Of a stretch of DNA of 64,000 nucleotides, positions 56,205 to 63,589 are shown piece after piece. Made by a program: the position numbers and the translations under genes. The DNA lies in the NCBI GenBank assembly GCA_016718135.1, contig JADKEF010000001.1:245001-309000 (forward strand), read 5' to 3'. The stretch comes from Acidobacteriota bacterium (lineage in GTDB: Bacteria; Acidobacteriota; Blastocatellia; Pyrinomonadales; Pyrinomonadaceae). Under the pieces are notes generated by a model. The model was not told where the DNA came from. It searched no databases and worked only from the letters and a program-made list of their open reading frames with translations. Position 1 is the first letter of the stretch, and every line of letters begins with the position of its first letter.

Positions 56205-56684
56205 TCATTTCTTCTTTTTCTTCTGTGGGGGCTTCTGATCGGGTGATGCATCGATGCTGTAAATCTCACCTCCAAGAATATGTTTGAACTCAACGTTGAA
56301 TGTCTTCATTGCTGGATTATGACGAGTTAGCACCTTATATGGGGACGTTTGCCCCGGCAAGAGAGGATTGTATTCGATTAAAGCCGAATCGCTTGTTACA
56401 AAACTTCCGTTGCCGTCATAATGTGTAACCACTGCCTGCACCGCCTCAAGGCTTGCACCAGATATGTTTTGGACCTGCCCCTCGACTGTGACAAAACTGT
56501 ACTCAATAGTGCCTTTCTTTGAAAGAACTTTTAGCTCCGGAGAACTCGATTTCGATGATGTCGGATCGGAGGAACCAGCATTGCGCGGCGGAACACATCC
56601 AAGTCCTACACAGATCAGCAAGCCAAGCGGGAGCAGGAGGCTTATGATCAAGCCCGATCGATGATGAATCCACAGTTCTGACAT
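56205..56684 (-). CDS. Lipoprotein with FxLYD-like domain
   Basis: 159 residues with a membrane signal (LIISLLLPLGLLICVGLGC) and lipobox cysteine, then a Ser/Pro linker and an FxLYD-like domain (YSFVTVEGQVQNISGASLEA, LLPGQTSPYKVLTRHNPAMK and FNVEFKHILGGEIY), ending in a Lys-rich tail. It overlaps the zinc-ribbon gene upstream by 37 bases. The preceding zinc-ribbon gene and the next small lipoprotein gene are on the same strand, so this is likely an operon of small envelope proteins. Confidence 0.75.
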   Translation of the reverse strand: MSELWIHHRSGLIISLLLPLGLLICVGLGCVPPRNAGSSDPTSSKSSSPELKVLSKKGTIEYSFVTVEGQVQNISGASLEAVQAVVTHYDGNGSFVTSDSALIEYNPLLPGQTSPYKVLTRHNPAMKTFNVEFKHILGGEIYSIDASPDQKPPQKKKKK

Positions 56685-57125
56685 TTGTAAACCTTACGAT
56701 TACTCAATAAAAGCCAACCAAGCAACCCGCCAACCAGCGAGCCAACTCCTACTACTACGGTAAATATGAACACCATCCCAAAGCCGATGGCGTCCAGCTT
56801 CTTCTGCGTCCGACCGAGCCGATGGCATAGATGCCGTCCCCATTATAGTTGATACGAACGTCAGAGCTGCCAAGGCCATTCCTAGAAACGAAGGCACAAA
56901 GATGCCGCCGATCACACGAACGATGTCTCCGAACTTGCCGACCTTTGTCGCGGTCATTGATGCTGTCGTTTTGCACGCACTACAGTCTAGTCGAATCTGA
57001 TCGATTGTTGAGGTGATTATCGGGGCAGTCGGCGACGAAATCCGCGTCGCGGGAGAGCCACATTTCCAGCAGAACTTCATGTTGTCCGAAACGCGGGAGC
57101 CGCATTTCTCACAATCGAAAAACAT
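56648..57125 (-). CDS. Zinc-ribbon membrane protein (frameshifted)
   Basis: About 158 residues once repaired. N-terminal zinc ribbon (FFDCEKCGSRVSDNMKFCWK), a second CxxC unit (RLDCSACKT) and membrane segments (IVRVIGGIFVPSFLGMALAA and, in the other frame, FGMVFIFTVVVGVGSLVGGL). The C-terminus in the second frame is NRKVYKCQNCGFIIDRA, adding a further CxxC. The shift is near 56800-56812. Three cysteine pairs around a membrane anchor suggest a metal-binding envelope protein of unknown role. Confidence 0.65.
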
Positions 57126-57191
57126 AGGGATACTTAGGTATTGGGAAGTATCCGCCAGAACGTTTGTAATGTCAACAGGAAAGAAATAGGG

Positions 57192-57213
57192 TCAGGCCTT
57201 CGATATTACGATT
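57192..57213 (+). repeat. Copy 1 of an AGGCCTTCGATA repeat
   Basis: GTCAGGCCTTCGATATTACG followed by AT. The same core (AGGCCTTCGATA-Y-TACGAT) recurs at 59284-59303 within a palindrome. Only one arm is evident here. Confidence 0.55.
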
Positions 57214-57296
57214 CTCCTCGGGGTATGACTAGACTGAATAATTGTCTGCGATGAATTTCCTGCGAAGGCTCGGGGGAGTCTGGGGAATAGAATTGA

Positions 57297-57333
57297 GAAT
57301 TACGAATTACGAATTACGAATTACGAATTAGGG
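57297..57333 (+). repeat. Heptamer tandem repeat (AATTACG)
   Basis: Four complete copies of AATTACG and a partial fifth (ATTACGAATTACGAATTACG repeated on). It lies in a gene-free gap between the zinc-ribbon gene and the third pilin. It is not a CRISPR: no spacers. Confidence 0.8.
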
Positions 57334-57373
57334 AGAGGAGCGGCCGTTCGAATTAGGGGCGGGAACAAAAATG

Positions 57374-57404
57374 AAAGCCGCAAGCATTACGCTCGCGGCT
57401 TTTT
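57374..57404 (-). terminator. Terminator of the third pilin gene
   Basis: AAAGCCGC pairs with GCGGCTTT, with an additional AGC/GCT pair inside, and T-rich sequence on the minus-strand side (TTTCATTTTTG). It is about 46 bases after the end of the minus-strand pilin gene and may work in both directions. Confidence 0.75.
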
Positions 57405-57449
57405 GACTTGGGCTGAGAGGCCCGGGTGACCTTCGAGTCTGAAAAAGGA

Positions 57450-57941
57450 CTACATCGGGAACACGTTCGCTACACCGTCGGCGCATTCGGAATACGCGAT
57501 CTGACTTCCCAATTGTGCAGGACCAGGTTCGTATCGCAGCACTCCTTCGGTTCTGATACAGAAGTTTCGCGTTCCAGTTTGACCTACACCGGAGGTCGTC
57601 GTAGGGGTGGCGCTGAATGAGAATGTGCCCGGAGCCGTTGCGGTCGGTGCGTTCGCGGTAATGGCGAAAGTATAGCCGCTTTTGGAGCCCGAACCGAGCA
57701 CCGAGTCGATAAGACTGGTGGATTGCAGATCGGCAAAGGCGGCGGCATAGCTGCCCGATCCGTGGGTCGATGCGTAGGTCATCTGGGCGCCGTGCAGGGT
57801 TCGCATGGCGGAAATGGCCGCACCTTCGTTGGCACTTCGGCGCGATGCGAGTAAGTTCGGTATCGCGATCGCGGCGATGATACCGATGATGACGACGACG
57901 ATGAGAAGTTCGATAAGCGAGAATCCTTTTTGTGATTTCAT
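57450..57941 (-). CDS. Type IV pilin-like protein, copy 3
   Basis: 163 residues from ATG 57941. Signal: MKSQKG|FSLIELLIVVVI with Glu +5, then IPNLLASRRSANEGAAISAM. The C-terminal part differs from copies 1-2 and contains two cysteines (NFCIRTEG and YSECADG), which may form a disulfide-bonded loop. It could be a minor pilin or an alternative major pilin. A sigma-54-like promoter lies about 70 bases upstream (58012-58026). Confidence 0.9.
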   Translation of the reverse strand: MKSQKGFSLIELLIVVVIIGIIAAIAIPNLLASRRSANEGAAISAMRTLHGAQMTYASTHGSGSYAAAFADLQSTSLIDSVLGSGSKSGYTFAITANAPTATAPGTFSFSATPTTTSGVGQTGTRNFCIRTEGVLRYEPGPAQLGSQIAYSECADGVANVFPM

Positions 57942-58423
57942 GGCGGGGTGCAAAGCTCCTGTTTTTGATCTTCTGGCCGTGCTAACTTCGCACAAACTCG
58001 TACAAAATACTTCAAACAGCGTGCCGTAGTACTCCACCGTCGTGGCGAGCTATCTAAAGCACTGTGAAAAACACCACTTATCGCCTCACGGCCCGGCCTA
58101 CAAACGAAATACAGCGGGCAGCCAATGCTACCCATATTGACAAGAATTGTCACCGTAACACGGTGTTAGCACAATATCCGACACCCAATCGTGCAACCCC
58201 GGAGCCCGGCTCGTGAGCGTTTTTGCGAACGGGCATCGGGCGACAACGCCTTTTTTTTCAACGCACGGAGGCATAGCCTCCGGGATCATATTGGGCCATA
58301 CGACGGCGAGGCATAGCAATCGCCGCACTGCGGTGGGGCGTAGCCGGGGTTGTTGTCACAGATCGTCAAGCGGTGGGGTATTCATGGTGCGGGTCGGATA
58401 TATCAGGCGACCGTATTTAGAAT
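57942..58423. other. Intergenic region with pilin promoter, no gene seen
   Basis: About 480 bases between the divergent third pilin and the secreted-protein gene. It contains the sigma-54-like site at 58012-58026 and a short hairpin GGAGGCATAGCCTCC near 58267-58282. Several longer frames here have no coding character or ribosome site. I see no RNA gene. Confidence 0.5.
58012..58026 (-). promoter_or_regulatory. Sigma-54-like promoter of the third pilin
   Basis: On the minus strand, CGGCAC-N5-TTGA, compared with the TGGCAC-N5-TTGC consensus; two changes. It lies about 70 bases before the start of the pilin gene, a spacing like that of copies 1 and 2. It suggests PilR control of this pilin also, but is weaker than the other two. 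Confidence 0.5.
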
Positions 58424-58861
58424 ATGAAACGAACATTTATTGTATTTGCACTGTTGGCCTTTGGGGGCGTGTTTTCGGGGGACTGCCTGGCGCAGACGGC
58501 GAGCCCGGCGCCTGCACCGTCGGGGGACGACTTTCCGGCGGTTCAGGAGTTTTTGTTGACGTCAGCCGCCACGGACTTTTATGAGAACCAGCCGCCCTTT
58601 CCTTCGCAGTTTCGAAAGGTGCGGATCGGCCGCGTTGGCAAAAACAAAAAAGACGCACTGTACACGCTCTGCGGAGAATTTCTCGCTCCGGCCGAGGGCA
58701 GTAAGCCAAAATGGACCAGCTTTGCCACCGTTAAGACCTCAGGATACGAGCAATACCTCGGTTCAAGCACGACCTACTGCACGAACTCAAAGATCATCTG
58801 GCACAAAACCGGCGACCTCTCCGCCACCCTCCAAAAACGCCTCGACGCGCTCAAGAAGTAG
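58424..58861 (+). CDS. Secreted protein of unknown function
   Basis: 145 residues with a signal peptide (FIVFALLAFGGVFSGDCLAQ), a Pro/Ser linker, and a compact domain VQEFLLTSAATDFYENQPPF followed by KVRIGRVGKNKKDALYTLCG and a pair of further cysteines (TYC). No recognised family. ATG 58424 was chosen. It precedes another small gene by 38 bases. Confidence 0.6.
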   Translation: MKRTFIVFALLAFGGVFSGDCLAQTASPAPAPSGDDFPAVQEFLLTSAATDFYENQPPFPSQFRKVRIGRVGKNKKDALYTLCGEFLAPAEGSKPKWTSFATVKTSGYEQYLGSSTTYCTNSKIIWHKTGDLSATLQKRLDALKK

Positions 58862-58899
58862 AGTTTGGAGAGTCGGGAGAGTGGGGACAGGTACTCAAG

Positions 58900-59190
58900 A
58901 TGGATGAAGCGATCAGACAAGAAATTCTGGCTATGAGTCGAACGGCTCATAGTTTGACCGAAGAGTCGTACCAGCAAAGCCCTTCGACACGCGGCGATTC
59001 GGGGTGGAACGAAAAGCAACGAATTCTCCTCGCGGACATGGCTCTTCATCTGCTGCAAACAGCTCTAAAAGAGGGCGAACTCTCGGAGGAAGGTTTGAAA
59101 CGAAACCTGTTTTCGATCCTGACTATTGCGGACCAGTTCGTTCATGACCACGATCTGAAAACGTTCGCGGACGAGTTGTACTCCTCTTAA
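58900..59190 (+). CDS. Small hypothetical protein
   Basis: 96 residues, mostly helical: IRQEILAMSRTAHSLTEESY and ADMALHLLQTALKEGELSEE. No signal peptide or known domain. It is likely cytoplasmic and may be co-transcribed with the secreted-protein gene upstream. Confidence 0.5.
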   Translation: MDEAIRQEILAMSRTAHSLTEESYQQSPSTRGDSGWNEKQRILLADMALHLLQTALKEGELSEEGLKRNLFSILTIADQFVHDHDLKTFADELYSS

Positions 59191-59276
59191 TGCCTGAGCC
59201 TCCTAATACACCGATTAGGGCTTCGATCTAAATCTAGCCGCTAAAACCAGTTGGTAAGTATGCCCGCCCAAGCGGG

Positions 59277-59346
59277 CTGAGGCAAGGCCTTCGATACTAC
59301 GATCCTTATAATAGGATCAAGGTCGTAATTCAAAGGCCTGAGCCTT
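59277..59346. repeat. Palindrome with AGGCCTTCGATA words
   Basis: The left arm CTGAGGCAAGGCCTTCGATA (59277-59296) continues CTACGATCCTT; the right arm AGGATCAAGGTCGTAATTCA (59313-59332) continues AAGGCCTGAGCC. The loop is about five bases. It lies just downstream of the cytochrome gene (minus strand) and shares its core with 57192-57213. Confidence 0.7.
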
Positions 59347-59353
59347 AGTTCTC

Positions 59354-59941
59354 TTAGCTCCTCTTATGGCAGGACACGCACGTGACCGCATCCGGAACCT
59401 TTGAATCGGGCCGGTTCGCCTTGATCTGAATATGGCACGAGTCGCACGCCTGGTGAAACGCCAGCTGGTTCGTAAGCGTCGTTATGGTTGTGCTGCCCGC
59501 ATCCTTTGTCTCAGGGATAGCCGCCAATAGCTTTGGCGTCTCGCCTTTTCGCGCGTGACAGTCATGACACTTTGCAACCGCGGCTCCCTTTGGATCCTTC
59601 GAGAACAGATCCATTGTAAGAGTCGTCGTACGGTCGGCAGGCCAGACTGTCTTAAGTGGCGGGTGCTTGGCCGCTTCGGATGCCGGCTGCGAAACATGGT
59701 GGCATTCGATGCAGCGTATCGGCCCGTCAACAGTATACTCACCGCTGTTGTGCTTTACATGATTAAAGGTTACGGTCCCGACCTTTGATTCTTTGGCTAG
59801 AATTATCACCTCGGGAACACCTTGTTTGGGCGGCTCAGCCGTCTTCTGCACTATTTGAGCATCTTGCCGAATGCTATAAAATCCGGCAAACGCTCCTACC
59901 ACTGAGATCACGATAGTTAATGTTCTGATCGAACTTCTCAT
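59354..59941 (-). CDS. Multiheme c-type cytochrome (four CxxCH)
   Basis: 195 residues. One N-terminal membrane anchor or signal (IVISVVGAFAGFYSI) precedes a periplasmic domain with four heme motifs: CIECHH, CHDCHA, CDSCHI and CVSCHK. VTFNHVKHNSGEYTVDGPIR supplies extra His residues, as in cytochrome c7/c3-type proteins. It probably carries electrons in the periplasm. The ribosome site (AAGGAGGTGATC on the coding strand) is a perfect anti-16S match. No partner oxidoreductase is adjacent. Confidence 0.88.
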   Translation of the reverse strand: MRSSIRTLTIVISVVGAFAGFYSIRQDAQIVQKTAEPPKQGVPEVIILAKESKVGTVTFNHVKHNSGEYTVDGPIRCIECHHVSQPASEAAKHPPLKTVWPADRTTTLTMDLFSKDPKGAAVAKCHDCHARKGETPKLLAAIPETKDAGSTTITTLTNQLAFHQACDSCHIQIKANRPDSKVPDAVTCVSCHKRS

Positions 59942-60340
59942 TTCGGATCACCTCCTTCTAAGGTTTGCATATCACAATTCTTCAGGAGGATTCTGTGATG
60001 CTGCTCACATCTCGGCGGAATAGTTCCTGCGCAGTAAGCACGTGACCGCTACGGTCGGGCAAATAGCCCGACCGCAGTCTTGGTAACCAGGGCTATTGAC
60101 AAAAATACAAATGAGAGTATGGTGAGGCTACCGACCTTAGTTCCCAGCACGTATCTTCCACGATTTGGAAGTGGCATTGCGCTTTTCTCTCCAACCAATG
60201 ACCCTTTTTGACTCCAAATCTCGTTTAGTCAGGTAGAGAACAAAATTTGGGTGGGTGGTTGCCGGACCTGAGCGGGGCAACTACCCGAGCAAAGCCCCTC
60301 TTGCTCCGTGCTCGATCGGAAAATATTGGAGGAAACTACT
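59942..60340. other. Intergenic region, no gene seen
   Basis: About 400 bases between the divergent cytochrome and secreted-protein genes. It holds a strong hairpin at 60052-60074 and otherwise no RNA gene or repeat that I can see. Frames in this stretch lack coding character. Confidence 0.5.
60052..60074. repeat. Strong hairpin without a T run
   Basis: CGGTCGGGC pairs perfectly with GCCCGACCG around AAATA. No T tract follows on either strand, so it is probably a REP-like repeat rather than a terminator. Confidence 0.6.
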
Positions 60341-60805
60341 ATGAGACGAGTTTGTATCAGCATCTTTTTTGTATGCCTTTTTGCGGTTGGAGCGATGGCA
60401 CAGACCACACCACCGGCAACGACGACCGGTGCAGTGACACGTGTGACCTATTTTGACGTGCTGCCGGGAAAGACGACGGACTTTGTAAACTTCATTCGTG
60501 CTAACGCGATGCCGCTGATGGAAGAGCAGAAGAAGCAAGGCCTGATCCTTAGCTATGGCTATTTCACCAAGCCAACGACCGAGGGGCCGGGCGATTGGGA
60601 TCTGGGATTGCTTGTCACGTACGCGAACTATGCGGACGCGGTCGATTTTAGTGCCGATAGAAACGCGAAATTCGACGCTATCTCCCTTAAGCATTACGGC
60701 ACGGCCGATGCCAGGACGAAGACAAATGATTCGACCATCGCAATGCGTACCATCACCCAGACGATGCTCGTCAGAGCGTTGACATTTAATCCGATGCCGA
60801 AGTAG
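60341..60805 (+). CDS. Secreted protein of unknown function
   Basis: 154 residues with a signal peptide (ISIFFVCLFAVGAMAQ). The domain includes RVTYFDVLPGKTTDFVNFIR and LLVTYANYADAVDFSADRNA, which resembles alpha/beta-barrel dimeric (antibiotic-monooxygenase-like) folds, but no certain family is assigned. ATG 60341 has GGAGG at nine bases. It ends in a palindromic terminator. Confidence 0.65.
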   Translation: MRRVCISIFFVCLFAVGAMAQTTPPATTTGAVTRVTYFDVLPGKTTDFVNFIRANAMPLMEEQKKQGLILSYGYFTKPTTEGPGDWDLGLLVTYANYADAVDFSADRNAKFDAISLKHYGTADARTKTNDSTIAMRTITQTMLVRALTFNPMPK

Positions 60806-60840
60806 TTTTCTTTTCGGTGCAGGGAATCTGCAGAGACAAA

Positions 60841-60872
60841 AAAGAACGGCGGGCCCGGGCCCGCCGTTCTTT
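60841..60872. terminator. Bidirectional terminator (perfect palindrome)
   Basis: A 32-base perfect palindrome (AAAGAACGGCGGGCCC and its complement) lies between two convergent genes, with A and T runs on the two sides. It can end transcription of both the secreted-protein gene and the fourth pilin gene. Confidence 0.85.
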
Positions 60873-60893
60873 CGTCAGAGAAGTCTCGTCGCT

Positions 60894-61400
60894 CTAGTTA
60901 TTCAGAGGTGACATGTCGGCAGCGATATCGCATGGCGCGGGGCCCCAGCCGGCCGTACCGTTGCTCACCCTTGTGTTGACCACACCGGCCGTGGCGACCG
61001 TGAAATCACGCGTCCCGGTCGCGGCAACTCCGGTCGATGTAAGCGGAAACGACTGAGCGAGATGACACGCCGGTGAGGTTGCTGTTCGAGCGACCGAGTG
61101 GCCCGCAAATGTGTAGCCGCTCTTATTACCGGTAGCAAGTGACGAGTCAATTATATTCACCGAACCCAGGACCGTGAATGAATTGATAACAAATGGGATG
61201 CCGGCAAAATTGCCATCGCCGTAAGTGGACGCATAGGTCGCCTGTGCAGCGTGATAGGCACGCATCGACGAGATAGCTGAGCCCTCATTGGCCGAACGCC
61301 GCGATGCGAGAAGATTTGGGATCGCGATGGCTGCAATAATTCCGATGATCACGACGACGATAAGCAGTTCGATAAGCGAGAAGCCTTTTTGATTTTTCAT
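60894..61400 (-). CDS. Type IV pilin-like protein, copy 4
   Basis: 168 residues. Signal NQKG|FSLIELLIVVVIIGI with Glu +5, then IPNLLASRRSANEGSAISSM. The C-terminal part is unrelated in detail to copies 1-2 and has two cysteines (SPACHLAQ and GPAPCDIAAD). AGGAG is about 15 bases upstream of ATG 61400. No sigma-54 site was seen. It is likely a minor pilin or pseudopilin. Confidence 0.9.
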   Translation of the reverse strand: MKNQKGFSLIELLIVVVIIGIIAAIAIPNLLASRRSANEGSAISSMRAYHAAQATYASTYGDGNFAGIPFVINSFTVLGSVNIIDSSLATGNKSGYTFAGHSVARTATSPACHLAQSFPLTSTGVAATGTRDFTVATAGVVNTRVSNGTAGWGPAPCDIAADMSPLNN

Positions 61401-61725
61401 TATTTCCGAGAGTGTTCTCCTATAATTTTGCCGTGCGTAAAGACCGGTCTGAGTTGGCTAATTCAATTCACGTGCCGCAATGCCGCAAGAGGAATGGTAT
61501 TCGACGGAATTGTTGTGTGTACTAGACTTAAGCAGATCTCAGGTAGTGCAAGGCTCGAGCCGGGCATACATTGAATCGCCATTACTGGCAAAGTTTGTTA
61601 CTGAAATGCCAGATTATGTGAGGCTTGTGCGGACGGGAGGGACAAGACAGGCTGGCTACTTTCGGGAGACACGAAAAGACGACCGAGTCCGGATCGATCG
61701 CAGTAGACATGGATTGCGTGAGGGT
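61401..61725. other. Intergenic region, no gene seen
   Basis: About 325 bases between the fourth pilin and a small membrane-protein gene. It must carry the pilin promoter. No RNA gene or repeat is visible. A plus-strand frame here lacks a ribosome site and overlaps the gene at 61726. Confidence 0.5.
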
Positions 61726-61920
61726 TTAGCTCGAAGCCCGGCGGTTGCCTTGCTCTTCGATGAAGAATCCAACCAGGGATGCGGCCATGACAATAACGCC
61801 GACGAACGCCAGAATTCTCGGGGCACCGAATATGCCGAGGAAAAAGAGAAGACAACCGACAAGCACGAATAGCATTCCAACGCGTCCAGCGAGCTTTGAC
61901 ATTCCGGTGGAGTTTTCCAT
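61726..61920 (-). CDS. Small membrane protein
   Basis: 64 residues from ATG 61920 with two hydrophobic segments (GRVGMLFVLVGCLLFFLGIF and ILAFVGVIVMAASLVGFFIE) and a basic C-terminus. It is likely a small inner-membrane protein of unknown role. The start is uncertain; a later ATG would give 58 residues. Confidence 0.55.
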   Translation of the reverse strand: MENSTGMSKLAGRVGMLFVLVGCLLFFLGIFGAPRILAFVGVIVMAASLVGFFIEEQGNRRASS

Positions 61921-61962
61921 AAGGAAAAGATACCAGAATTTGGGGCTCGACGCCAAAAGGAC

Positions 61963-62169
61963 CTATGCGAGACGCTTAATGTCATCGTCTGCAGCTCGCT
62001 CATACCAGCAGCGGGTGCAGAATATTCGGGTGCGTCTCTCCTGGACCGAGGTATCGGCCGAGGCGGGAAGGCGTTCGGCCAGCATCTTTTGTTCGTCGGA
62101 CAGCTCATCCCACCGCTTCATTTTTCGGGAGGTGCATCGCGGGCACATTTTTTCGCAGGCACGGTCCAT
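61963..62169 (-). CDS. Small zinc-ribbon-like protein
   Basis: 68 residues from ATG 62169. Two cysteine pairs (MCPRCTSR and IFCTRCWYER) suggest a zinc ribbon, with a helical region between. The start is uncertain; a longer form would begin at 62205. It is divergent from the SRPBCC gene. Confidence 0.55.
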   Translation of the reverse strand: MDRACEKMCPRCTSRKMKRWDELSDEQKMLAERLPASADTSVQERRTRIFCTRCWYERAADDDIKRLA

Positions 62170-62210
62170 TTGGTACAATTTTAACTTATTAGAGCCAATT
62201 GCCATCGCTT

Positions 62211-62696
62211 ATGTTTACAGTAAAAGCAGGATATTCCGGCGACATCGAGATCGCCTCAGGCATTGAAAGGGTACGCGAATTTTTTGGGAACGTCGCTAAT
62301 TTCGCCGACCTGATGCCGGGCGTTCAGCAAGTCCACACTGACGGGAAAGGCGTAGCTCATCTGAAGATACAGGCTGAGATTCCGCTCATCGGGGCGATGC
62401 TACAGAGCTTCTCGATCAGGCTCGCCGAGCAATCTGACGACCGTATCCAATGGACCCCGATCCCCGCCGAAGCTCAGAACTTCCTACGATATAGTGCCGA
62501 CTTTCTTGAAAAGGCGAAGAACAAAACGCTCGTCCACTTCTCGCAGGCAGTCGAACTCCGCCGCAAATCGGGCCGGGATCTCCACTACCTCGCAGGAATG
62601 GCTGGCGAGGCAGTCATCAGCAACGAAATGACAAAACGATTCGCTGAAATGGTCCGGATTTTTATTGATCGAGCCAAGGAGAAACTTGAGAAATAG
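62211..62696 (+). CDS. SRPBCC family protein
   Basis: 161 residues. A START-like beta/alpha fold is suggested by VREFFGNVANFADLMPGVQQ, GVAHLKIQAEIPLIGAML and the C-terminal helix MTKRFAEMVRIFIDRAKEKL. The family binds hydrophobic ligands; the substrate is unknown. ATG 62211 was chosen over an upstream TTG. It converges with the SDR gene. Confidence 0.75.
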   Translation: MFTVKAGYSGDIEIASGIERVREFFGNVANFADLMPGVQQVHTDGKGVAHLKIQAEIPLIGAMLQSFSIRLAEQSDDRIQWTPIPAEAQNFLRYSADFLEKAKNKTLVHFSQAVELRRKSGRDLHYLAGMAGEAVISNEMTKRFAEMVRIFIDRAKEKLEK

Positions 62697-62745
62697 GTAT
62701 GCTTGTAACCGAAGGGATTGGAGCAGAAATTCGATGATGCCTGTA

Positions 62746-63495
62746 CTAGGTGATCGCCCCACCATCCACGATTACGACTTCGCCGCTCATAAAGCTGTTG
62801 CGATCGCTTGTCATAAAGGCGGCGTATTCGGCTAGTTCTTCGGGGCGGCCGACGCGGCCTTTGGCTACCCAGAAATCGTGCATTTGGAGTAGGCGTTCGG
62901 GTAAGGTGTGGCCGAGATCGGTGTCGAAGATACCGGCGGCGATGGCGTTTACGGTGATGCCGAAGTTAGCGGCCTCACGTGAGAGGCATTTAGTGAAGCC
63001 GATCATCGCGGCTTTCGAAGTCGCGTAATGAACCGAGGTCGGCAGGCTGCGGATCGCACCGACAGAGGTGATATTTAGTATCGACCCGGCACGCTCGCGG
63101 ATCATCTGTTTATAGAATGGTTTGGTTACCGCGAAGAGACTACTGACATTGGTATCGACGACCCAATCCCAAGATTTATCGGTGGTTGTAGCGAAATTAT
63201 CGGGCTTGTTTACCGCCGCATTATTGACGAGAACGTTGATCGAACCCCACGCTTCCTTGATTTCGCGGGCGATGTGCTTCATCCCGACCCGATCGGTCAC
63301 GGACACTTTATACGACAGAGCACGACGGCCATGAGCCTCGATCTTTTTTTTCACTTCCTCGGCGAGGTCTTCGCGGGAATGGTAGTTAAACGCAACATCC
63401 GCCCCTTCGCGAGCGAAAACCTCGCAGATAGCCGCACCAATACCACGCGTCCCGCCGGACACAAATGCACGTTTTCCTTCAAGTAAAAGACTCAA
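62746..63495 (-). CDS. SDR family oxidoreductase (FabG-like)
   Basis: 249 residues. The NAD(P) motif GGTRGIGAAICEVFAREG, NNAAVN, and catalytic Ser/Tyr/Lys in ITSVGAIRSLPTSVHYATSK are present. It ends with FMSGEVVIVDGGAIT, typical of 3-oxoacyl-ACP reductases and related enzymes. The exact substrate cannot be given; no other fatty-acid genes are adjacent. Confidence 0.92.
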   Translation of the reverse strand: MSLLLEGKRAFVSGGTRGIGAAICEVFAREGADVAFNYHSREDLAEEVKKKIEAHGRRALSYKVSVTDRVGMKHIAREIKEAWGSINVLVNNAAVNKPDNFATTTDKSWDWVVDTNVSSLFAVTKPFYKQMIRERAGSILNITSVGAIRSLPTSVHYATSKAAMIGFTKCLSREAANFGITVNAIAAGIFDTDLGHTLPERLLQMHDFWVAKGRVGRPEELAEYAAFMTSDRNSFMSGEVVIVDGGAIT

Positions 63496-63589
63496 GCAGT
63501 AACTCCGTTAGCTTTCGAGATAGCAAAATAAAAGGTTAATGAAATCGGGGGATGGTTACAAGTCAGACAGGGTGAATTCGCATCGAAAA

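Noticed and set aside
57297..57333. Possible CRISPR array
   Set aside because: The repeats are 7 bases and contiguous with no spacers, and no cas genes are present.
60052..60074. Hairpin as a terminator
   Set aside because: There is no T run on either side.
61480..61872. Plus-strand frame of 130 codons
   Set aside because: No ribosome site, poor amino-acid composition, and it overlaps a better minus-strand gene.
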